Assembly: GCA_949025205.1 (NCBI GenBank)
Contig: CARMXJ010000016.1
Coordinates: forward strand, 1 to 29,186
Direction of reading: 5' to 3'
Origin: an uncultured Bacilli bacterium
GTDB lineage: Bacteria; Bacillota_I; Bacilli_A; RF39; UBA660
Length of the DNA: 29,186 nucleotides
Every line of letters begins with the position of its first letter. Position 1 is the first letter of the stretch. Below, in pieces: positions 23,399-29,186 of this stretch. The notes beneath the pieces are model-generated. The model did not search any database and had not been told where the DNA came from. It saw only the letters and a program-made list of their open reading frames with translations. The translations under genes were made by a program, and so were the position numbers.

Positions 23399-23424
23399 AT
23401 TATAGCATAATTTCAAAATTATGC
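23399..23424 (-). promoter_or_regulatory. Extended -10 promoter with a 20-bp palindromic operator
   Basis: The minus strand reads GCATAATTT-TG-AAATTATGC (23405-23424), a perfect 9-bp inverted repeat with a 2-bp centre, directly followed by TATAAT (23399-23404). The last bases of the palindrome supply the TGC of an extended -10. A dimeric protein bound here would block RNA polymerase, so autoregulation or repression of the nine-repeat gene is likely. Confidence 0.65.
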
Positions 23425-23439
23425 AAATCAACAAAGCAC

Positions 23440-23466
23440 AAAAAAAGCCTAGAAAGCGTTCTAAGC
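23440..23466 (-). terminator. Terminator between clpC and the nine-repeat gene
   Basis: An 8-bp minus-strand stem GCTTAGAA / TTCTAGGC with one G-U pair and a 4-nt loop (23447-23466), followed by seven U (23440-23446). It lies about 95 bases past the clpC stop. Confidence 0.75.
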
Positions 23467-23561
23467 TCAAAAGAAAATTATTTATGCTTTGACCATAAAT
23501 AAAGATAAATGTAATAACCAAATTGCAATTCTAACTTATTACTTATTCATCATATCATGAA

Positions 23562-25718
23562 TTAAAGTGGGATTTCAATATCTAATTCACTGTTGTATTT
23601 TTCGATTAAAAGTTTTAGGTTACGAAGCCCGTATTTATCGCAGTCTGCTTCCTTGGCAATTTTTTCTATTGCAATTTTTTTATTGTTCAAATTCTTTTTT
23701 ATATAACTTTCTAAGATTTCTTTTTTCAGATTTTCAAATGAAATAATGTCTGTAAAACGCCCTAAAAATTCCTTACTAAAGCTTTCTTTTAGTGTGTCGT
23801 TTTCTTTTCCAATAAATCCGACAGAATCTTGGTTATAAACATTACTAGTCATAAAAATCATAGTATTTTTAAAGTCAATTTTTTCGCCCTTTGCATCCGT
23901 TACAAAACCTTCATCTAAAATTTGTAAAAATAAGTTTAATACACGAGGATGGGCTTTTTCGATTTCATCTACTAGGATAATAGAATAAGGGTTATCGATT
24001 ACGCTTCGAAATATGTAATTATCTTCATACCCCACATAGCCAGCACTTACCCCGATTAGTTTATTTACAGCTGTATCCAAATTGTATTCGCTCATATCCA
24101 GTCGAATTAAATTACATTTTGAAATACTTTTTGCAATCGTTTTCACTGATGCCGTTTTCCCTACTCCAGAAGGTCCCACTAATAAGAGAGATAATGGTTT
24201 TTCATATCCATTTAGCTTTAACCAAATATTTTTTAGAAGTTTTTCTACCGCCTTATCCTGTCCCATAATTTCCTGATGTAAACTGTTTTTTACGTTTTTA
24301 AATACTTCTTTTTTATTTTCAAGAAGGGGAATACTTGTTTTTTTCGCAATGGTTTCTAAAATATCTTCATAGATAATGTTGTTTTCTTTTTGCATTGTTA
24401 ATTTCTTTATTTTTAGAGCAATTAAATTTTCCTCTTTTTTGCATAAAGAAGCTTCTTCGTAGTTATCTTTGTAAATAAACTCTGCTTTTTTCTTTTTGAT
24501 ACTCTCTAGTTCTTGATTTAGTTTTTCTAATTTTTCAAAGTGAATTCTTTTAATTTTTTTACTAGCACAAATCATATCTAATAAATCAATACATTTATCC
24601 GGATTGCTTTTATTTGGAATGTATTTGTTAGCCAAATGTACAATATCTTTTATATTTTGTTCACTAATGGTGATGTTATGATGGGACTCATATTCTTCTT
24701 TTATTCCTAAAAGAATATCGATTGTTTTTTCTTCATTAGGTTCTTCTATTTGAACCATAAAAAATCTTCTATCTAATGCTTTATCTTTGTAAATTGTTTT
24801 ATAATATTCTTCTTTGGTTGTTGCGCCGATACACTTTATTTCGCCGCGAGCAAGATAAGGTTTTAATATGTCTGCTGCATTTATAGCTCCTTCTGCACCA
24901 CCTGCATTTACCATAGTATGGATTTCATCAATAAATAAGATAATGTTTTTATCTTCTATGACTTCTTTTATAATCTTTGTAAGCCGTTCTTCAAATTCTC
25001 CCCGGTATTTTGTTCCAGAAACTAAAGAACCCATTTCTAAACTAACAATGGTTTTATTTTGAAGTTCTTCTGGAACCATCTTGTGATTGATTCTCCTTGC
25101 AAGTTCTTCTACTATCGCCGTTTTTCCGACTCCCGCTTTTCCTAATAGAAGAGGATTGCTTTTTTTCTTACGAAGTAGGGCTTCAATAACATAAGACAAT
25201 TCTTCTTCTCTACCAATCACTCTTTCTTTGTCTTCTACTATTTTATTTAAATTGTTTCCTATTTCCATTATCTCAAGATGTCCAGATTTATTTCCCACAA
25301 GGCTTATTTTTAATTCATCGTATAAACTATCCAAATCGATGTTTAGCCCAAGCATGATACGAATAGCAATTCCCTCTCCTTCTTCTAGTAAAGATAAAAA
25401 GAGATGCCGTTCTGTTACTTTTCCATTGTTATTATCTGCCGCATCGTTTGTAGCTCCTTCAATGACTCTTTTTAATAAAGGGGTATATAAGATAAAGTCT
25501 GTATCTTTGTTTGATGTGCCAACAATGTTAATAAGTTCCTTTTTAAATATATCAAATGTTAGTCCATATACTTTTAATTTTCTAGTAATTTCGTTATCAC
25601 TTTCTAATATCGCAAGTACTAAGTGTTCGCTCCCTACATAGGGATGCTTTAAAACTTTTCTAAATTCTTCTGCTTTTTTAAACAACTCTGCTATTTCTAT
25701 TCCATAATTATCAAACAT
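23562..25718 (-). CDS. clpC: ClpC-type AAA+ unfoldase, shortened
   Basis: A 718-residue Clp/Hsp100 ATPase, some 90 residues shorter than Bacillus ClpC. It has an N-terminal Clp_N repeat domain (residues 1-140). The first AAA+ module has Walker A GKAGVGKT (193-200) and Walker B LFIDEIH (261-267). The short middle region has a UVR-like stretch (YEEASLCKKEE, about 420-430). The second module has Walker A GPSGVGKT (515-522) and ILVDEIEKAHP, then SVGF, which matches the ClpP-binding loop, and sensor 2 GLR. The C-terminus ends soon after the last sensor. It should feed proteins to ClpP. The ATG follows AGGAGG. No ctsR, mcsA or mcsB is adjacent and no CtsR or CIRCE site was seen, unlike the Bacillus operon. 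Confidence 0.88.
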   Translation of the reverse strand: MFDNYGIEIAELFKKAEEFRKVLKHPYVGSEHLVLAILESDNEITRKLKVYGLTFDIFKKELINIVGTSNKDTDFILYTPLLKRVIEGATNDAADNNNGKVTERHLFLSLLEEGEGIAIRIMLGLNIDLDSLYDELKISLVGNKSGHLEIMEIGNNLNKIVEDKERVIGREEELSYVIEALLRKKKSNPLLLGKAGVGKTAIVEELARRINHKMVPEELQNKTIVSLEMGSLVSGTKYRGEFEERLTKIIKEVIEDKNIILFIDEIHTMVNAGGAEGAINAADILKPYLARGEIKCIGATTKEEYYKTIYKDKALDRRFFMVQIEEPNEEKTIDILLGIKEEYESHHNITISEQNIKDIVHLANKYIPNKSNPDKCIDLLDMICASKKIKRIHFEKLEKLNQELESIKKKKAEFIYKDNYEEASLCKKEENLIALKIKKLTMQKENNIIYEDILETIAKKTSIPLLENKKEVFKNVKNSLHQEIMGQDKAVEKLLKNIWLKLNGYEKPLSLLLVGPSGVGKTASVKTIAKSISKCNLIRLDMSEYNLDTAVNKLIGVSAGYVGYEDNYIFRSVIDNPYSIILVDEIEKAHPRVLNLFLQILDEGFVTDAKGEKIDFKNTMIFMTSNVYNQDSVGFIGKENDTLKESFSKEFLGRFTDIISFENLKKEILESYIKKNLNNKKIAIEKIAKEADCDKYGLRNLKLLIEKYNSELDIEIPL

Positions 25719-25786
25719 GATATCCTCCTAATAAATCCTATGTATATGTTGTTAATTTTAGAAGGAAAATATTCATTTTTATAAAT

Positions 25787-25814
25787 AAAAAATTAGTCTA
25801 TTTCTAAACTAATT
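25787..25814 (-). terminator. Terminator after the first HExxH paralogue
   Basis: A 7-bp perfect minus-strand stem AATTAGT / ACTAATT with a 10-nt loop (25791-25814), leading into a U6 run at 25787-25792. It is AT-rich but lies directly after the stop at 25820. Confidence 0.5.
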
Positions 25815-25819
25815 AACTT

Positions 25820-27103
25820 TTACTTTTTTTGAGAAATTTCATAATTAGGATTTTTCAATGTCGAAAGAAATAATAATTTATCTTCAAGATGAGGGACATT
25901 TGTTTTTCGCAAATAATTTTCAGATTCTTTTACAAAAATTTGAAAAATATCTGTAACAGATAAATCTTGGTCTAATAAATTTTTCAATCGAATACTTAAA
26001 TTTATTCCAAATAGATACAATGAATATTTATCTTCTTCTAATTTATTTCTACTTTGATAATAATCTTGCTTATATTGATAATATACGCTCCAATCTTCCA
26101 GAAACTTTTTAAAAGTCTCTATGGATATTTTATCATCCTGTTCTTTTCTAAATTTTTTATATTCTTCTTCTAACAAATGTAAATTTGATAAGATACTCCT
26201 ATTATCTTGTAATGCCTGCATATAAACTTGTTGACTTTCTTTTCTAAGTTTTTCCATTTCTATTGTTTTAACACAATTTTGATAACATAAATTTATTGAT
26301 GCTTCTATTTGGTCTTTTGTATTCTTACTATTTGTTTTGGCAGCAAGAATAGTGATAAGAGCAAAAATATTTACAAAAAAATCTTGTTTATCCTCTAAAT
26401 AAGATACGTTAAATTGTTTACTTTCCCATTCTTTTCGCATTTTTGGTGGCACTAAAAACATTAATACTATATATATTTGATAAAATAAATCATATGGATA
26501 TTCTTTAATCTCTTCTTCATTCCAATCTCCTTTTTGCAAAAGAATATTTCCATCTATTAATCTTCTATGAAAAACAGCTTCTCCCTCTCTACACATGGTT
26601 ATTATTTCACTAGAAAAAGGATATATGCACGGATATTGATATTTAATAATTCCTTGATTAATATGTCTAAGCTCATGGTGAAAGGTTTTATGAACCTTTT
26701 CATACTCTATTAATTCCATACTCAAATTTTCAAAACTTGTTAATCCATAACAAGACATAAAATAATTTCCATCTTCCGCTATTTGAAAAGAATCTTTTTC
26801 CTTCTTTAGTAAAAATAAATATTTAAATGTGTCCATTTCTTTAAGTGGCTTTATAAAATTGTTAAAATGATTCTTAGAATCTCTTAAAATTTCTTCTATC
26901 GTATAAATATTAAACTTTTGTATTTTTTTTAAATCTTTTAACTGTTTTTCCATATACTCGGATAAAGAATCGTAATCAAGTATGTTTAAATTTGGATTAT
27001 ACGAATTATAAATCCAATAAAACCATCGTATTAACATATTTTTAACTTTTTTATTAAATTGTTTCTCTTCACATATTTTTTCCAATTCGTTAATAAACTC
27101 CAT
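25820..27103 (-). CDS. Putative zinc metalloprotease, HExxH paralogue 1
   Basis: A 427-residue protein that I do not recognise as a named family. It carries HELRH (143-147) within TFHHELRH, and CREGEAVFH with Glu173, 26 residues after His147. This is the pattern of a gluzincin-type zinc protease. No signal peptide or membrane segment stands out, so it is probably cytosolic. The N-terminus is helical. The C-terminal third (about 285-400) is rich in Lys, Glu and Gln and likely forms coiled coils or long helices. It is clearly paralogous to the gene at 27223-28599, sharing YTIEEI, the HExxH block, DWNE, YDLFYQIY and FALITILAAKT. The ATG has GGAGG 9 bases upstream. A 32-codon frame overlaps its start. 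Activity is inferred from the motif only. Confidence 0.65.
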   Translation of the reverse strand: MEFINELEKICEEKQFNKKVKNMLIRWFYWIYNSYNPNLNILDYDSLSEYMEKQLKDLKKIQKFNIYTIEEILRDSKNHFNNFIKPLKEMDTFKYLFLLKKEKDSFQIAEDGNYFMSCYGLTSFENLSMELIEYEKVHKTFHHELRHINQGIIKYQYPCIYPFSSEIITMCREGEAVFHRRLIDGNILLQKGDWNEEEIKEYPYDLFYQIYIVLMFLVPPKMRKEWESKQFNVSYLEDKQDFFVNIFALITILAAKTNSKNTKDQIEASINLCYQNCVKTIEMEKLRKESQQVYMQALQDNRSILSNLHLLEEEYKKFRKEQDDKISIETFKKFLEDWSVYYQYKQDYYQSRNKLEEDKYSLYLFGINLSIRLKNLLDQDLSVTDIFQIFVKESENYLRKTNVPHLEDKLLFLSTLKNPNYEISQKK

Positions 27104-27188
27104 TATGCATATCCTCCAATATAATTTCGTAAAACATTAATACATCATCGCAGTATACACGATATTTTATTTTTAATGTCTCTTTCAT
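27090..27188 (-). CDS. Possible 32-residue leader ORF
   Basis: ATG 27188 follows GAGG at 8 bases and opens a 32-codon frame (MKETLKIKYRVYCDDVLMFY and on) that ends 14 bases inside the next gene, in another frame. If translated, it would couple to HExxH paralogue 1. There is no known family, and the matching position before paralogue 2 has no such ORF with a start codon. It may be chance. Confidence 0.25.
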   Translation of the reverse strand: MKETLKIKYRVYCDDVLMFYEIILEDMHNGVY

Positions 27189-27222
27189 AAGCTTTTTCCT
27201 CATTTTTGCTATACTATATTTT

Positions 27223-28599
27223 TTATCTAGTTTGTTTATTTTCTTCGGAAAGTGCCTCTATTATTAAATCAACAAACTCGTAACTTTCTTTTCTTTCTTC
27301 TAATATAGTAGCTACTATTTCTACAAACATTTGATAAAGATTTTGAATAGATAAATTTTGTTCTATATACTGTTGTAAAAAGCATACTAAAAGTAATCCA
27401 AAATCAGCTTTTTGAAACTCCATTTCTTTATAATATGCTATACTTTCCTTTTTTATTTCCTCTTCTTTTTTATCAGATAATATAGAGGCTACAAAATCGT
27501 TTAAAAATTCAATATATGATTCTAAAGTCTCTTGTTTTTCCAATTCTTCTTTTGAAATATTTTGAGCTTCAATAGAATATTTCATTATTTCTTGTAAGTT
27601 TTCCTCATAATTTTGTTTTAAAATTATAGGGTTATTTAAAATTGCATTTAGTTCATCAATCTGTTTTTGATACTTTGCAATGTTTATATTCAAATTTTGC
27701 TCTTCTATAGTACAATATTCATTAATTGCTTCTCGTTCTTGAAAATAGTTTGAATGGTATAAATCTATGGCTTTCACAAAATCTTCCAATTTGTTATGAA
27801 AATCTGTTTTTGCAGATAAAATCGTCATAATTGCGAATAGTTGCGCATATATTTTCTTTTGTTCCGAAGAAAATATAGTTACATCAAAAATACCGATTTC
27901 CCAATTTTGTACAAATTCTTTAGGTAAGGATAGAATTAACATACAATATAGCTGATAGTAAAGCTCATAACTTCTATTTTCAATTGTATTTTCATTCCAA
28001 TCTACATGACCAATAAAAGTAGTGGAACTTAATAAATTTTCATGATAAACCGCATCTCCTTCATACAGAGCTTTGTCTACATTTTCAAAAAATGGAAAAT
28101 ATGTTGGATATGCATATTTAAAATCAAATAAAATTGTGTGCGTTAATTCATGATGAAAAGTATAAACCATTCCTTCATTTAACATAATTTCTATATTCAA
28201 ACCTTTTTTATTATTTTTTCCAAAAACTCTTAAAAAGAAATCGCCATTTTTTTGGTCTATAACAAATTCATCCCTCACTTTTTTTAGACGAAATACTATA
28301 TCTTCTTTATAATTAGTAGGAATTTTTTCTATCCATTTATAAAAATAGTTGTTTTTATTTTTTATTACATCCTCTATAGAATAAACATTCAATTTGTCTA
28401 AATTTTCCATTACATTTAAATATCTATTTAAATAATCACTTAATGGAGTTCTATATAAAAAATTATGATCTTGCTGATATGTAGTTAATAATTTCACTAG
28501 CCAATCTTCTATCAAATTTTTAACAAGTGTATTTTCATTCCATTTCTTACATATTTTACTATAACTTTTTTTCAAAAGCTCCTGCACTTTATATTCCAT
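27223..28599 (-). CDS. Putative zinc metalloprotease, HExxH paralogue 2
   Basis: A 458-residue paralogue of the 427-residue protein next to it. HELTH is at 150-154 within TFHHELTH, and YEGDAVYH places Glu180 26 residues after His154, exactly as in paralogue 1. Other shared blocks are YSIEDV (73-78), GDFFLRVFG, YPTYFPF, VDWNENT and YELYYQLY with FAIMTILSAKT. The C-terminal 170 residues are strongly helical (IAKYQKQIDELNAIL, then KKEEEIKKESIAYYKEME), suggesting a coiled coil. No export signal is seen. ATG 28599 follows GGAGGG at 7 bases and an extended -10 lies about 57 bases upstream. The two paralogues are separated by 119 bp with no clear terminator and may share a transcript. The target is unknown. 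Confidence 0.65.
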   Translation of the reverse strand: MEYKVQELLKKSYSKICKKWNENTLVKNLIEDWLVKLLTTYQQDHNFLYRTPLSDYLNRYLNVMENLDKLNVYSIEDVIKNKNNYFYKWIEKIPTNYKEDIVFRLKKVRDEFVIDQKNGDFFLRVFGKNNKKGLNIEIMLNEGMVYTFHHELTHTILFDFKYAYPTYFPFFENVDKALYEGDAVYHENLLSSTTFIGHVDWNENTIENRSYELYYQLYCMLILSLPKEFVQNWEIGIFDVTIFSSEQKKIYAQLFAIMTILSAKTDFHNKLEDFVKAIDLYHSNYFQEREAINEYCTIEEQNLNINIAKYQKQIDELNAILNNPIILKQNYEENLQEIMKYSIEAQNISKEELEKQETLESYIEFLNDFVASILSDKKEEEIKKESIAYYKEMEFQKADFGLLLVCFLQQYIEQNLSIQNLYQMFVEIVATILEERKESYEFVDLIIEALSEENKQTR

Positions 28600-28655
28600 T
28601 TTTAATACCCTCCAACATTAATTCGTAGCAGTTTAATTTTGTTTTCTTTATATTA

Positions 28656-28664
28656 ACTATACCA
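28656..28664 (-). promoter_or_regulatory. Extended -10 before HExxH paralogue 2
   Basis: TGGTATAGT on the minus strand, a TGn-extended -10 with one mismatch, about 57 bases before the gene. No -35 matching TTGACA was found at normal spacing. Confidence 0.4.
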
Positions 28665-28720
28665 TATATTTTTAATAAATTAGATATATTGTTAATTTAC
28701 ATTTTTTGGTGTAGTCAAAC

Positions 28721-28759
28721 AAAAAAGTAGACTATATTTTATAACTAATCTACTTTTTT
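28721..28759 (-). terminator. Bidirectional terminator after the surface protein gene
   Basis: A perfect 11-bp stem, AAAAAAGTAGA / TCTACTTTTTT, with a 17-nt loop. The U-rich arm works on either strand. It lies 12 bases past the stop at 28772. Confidence 0.75.
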
Positions 28760-28771
28760 AAAATATTTTTA

Positions 28772-29186
28772 TTAGAAAGAAAGAACTATTCGAAAGCTAT
28801 TATTTTCATTTGCGGTCCCATTGGTACTTGCACTTCTACCATAAGTAAATATTCCTGAACTTATGCCCATACTAACCATACCTCCTCGTTTAAACCATGC
28901 TGCATCCGAAGAAATAAACCATGTCTCATCTTTATACCATGATCCTATTTGCCTTATTTCAGCTCCATATGTTATACTTCCAAACGGTCCTATCTCTTTT
29001 GTCGCATCTCCCAATTTTCCTCGATTATAAGTAGTCGTGCTGGTGCCATATGGATAAGCATCATAATACTTGGCATCTGGGAATGTCGTAAATCCAGAAT
29101 CTCCAATTATTGGAGTTGTATTGGTAGCATCTAACATAACTCCCATTACATATTCCCATGATCCTCCACTCATATCATAGATTCCA
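28772..29186 (-). CDS. C-terminal part of an FGE/C-type-lectin-like surface protein (partial)
   Basis: The gene runs off the right edge; only the last 137 codons are inside. In-frame codons before 29173 (GIYD) show that the Met there is internal. GIYDMSGGSWEYV resembles the GxYDMxGNVWEW signature of formylglycine-generating-enzyme (sulfatase-modifying factor) folds, and the end (WFKRGG, GIFTYGR, SFRIVLSF) resembles the closing RGG...GFR(V)VL strands of that C-type-lectin fold. The active-site cysteines are not visible here, so it is probably not an FGE enzyme. Similar C-termini occur on pilin-like or other surface proteins of gut Bacillota, from memory. The Gly/Ser/Thr/Asn-rich composition suits an exposed domain. 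A strong terminator follows. The N-terminal half is needed to name it. Confidence 0.55.
   Translation of the reverse strand, partial: GIYDMSGGSWEYVMGVMLDATNTTPIIGDSGFTTFPDAKYYDAYPYGTSTTTYNRGKLGDATKEIGPFGSITYGAEIRQIGSWYKDETWFISSDAAWFKRGGMVSMGISSGIFTYGRSASTNGTANENNSFRIVLSF

Noticed and set aside
23375..23521. 49-codon hydrophobic N-terminal extension of the nine-repeat protein, which could be taken for a membrane anchor
   Set aside because: It overlaps a terminator hairpin, the promoter and the palindrome, and ATG 23374 has a strong AAAGGGGGA site.
25719..25786. CtsR or CIRCE operator before clpC
   Set aside because: No AGGTCAAA-type direct repeat and no TTAGCACTC-N9-GAGTGCTAA repeat is present.
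1..29186. Mycoplasma-type code (TGA read as Trp)
   Set aside because: Trp is encoded by TGG throughout the recognised genes and none of them carries an in-frame TGA.
1..29186. CRISPR array, tRNA or rRNA genes
   Set aside because: No regularly spaced repeats and no cloverleaf or rRNA-like GC-rich conserved blocks were seen on either strand.

Overview
The window is about 29 kb of very AT-rich DNA, and every gene I can support lies on the minus strand. Trp is written TGG and no in-frame TGA interrupts a gene, so the standard bacterial code fits. Strong AGGAGG-type ribosome binding sites, TTGACA/TATAAT promoters, TGn extended -10 boxes, a solitary ClpC, YugP-type metallopeptidase, Tex, Lgt and UvrA point to a low-GC Bacillota / Bacilli-like organism. 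An uncultured gut lineage near the Erysipelotrichales or RF39 is a reasonable guess, but it rests on style and gene content only.

Layout from the right, in the direction of transcription. 29186-28772 is the C-terminal part of a surface-type protein with an FGE/C-type-lectin-like end, cut by the window edge. 28599-25820 holds two tandem paralogous proteins with an HExxH motif and a downstream EG(E/D)A at identical spacing, probably an undescribed cytosolic metalloprotease family. 25718-23562 is a shortened ClpC. 23374-21608 is an unusual protein built of nine SANT/Myb-like DNA-binding repeats, with a perfect 20-bp palindrome in its promoter. 21574-18667 is a tight three-gene operon: a short Ppx/GppA-like phosphatase, a full-length glutamyl-tRNA synthetase homologue whose catalytic signatures have been replaced, and a Zn-dependent phospholipase C-like protein. 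18379-17667 is a pseudogene with two single-base slips, each in an A6 run. Then follow a GNAT acetyltransferase, cysS, a YugP-type membrane Zn peptidase and an ABC exporter, and next a PD-(D/E)XK (Rpn-type) gene broken by one in-frame TAA. The left part is housekeeping: SDR oxidoreductase, MFS transporter, uvrA, lgt-trxB, a TasA/camelysin-like secreted protein, tex, asnB and a histidine phosphatase.

Most transcription units end in short hairpins with a U run. Three of these hairpins contain the stop codon of the gene they end, a sign of compact packing. No rRNA, tRNA, CRISPR array, complete insertion sequence or phage module was seen. The items most worth a second look are the GluRS-like protein without its HIGH motif and its operon, the nine-repeat SANT protein with its palindromic operator, and the tandem HExxH pair.
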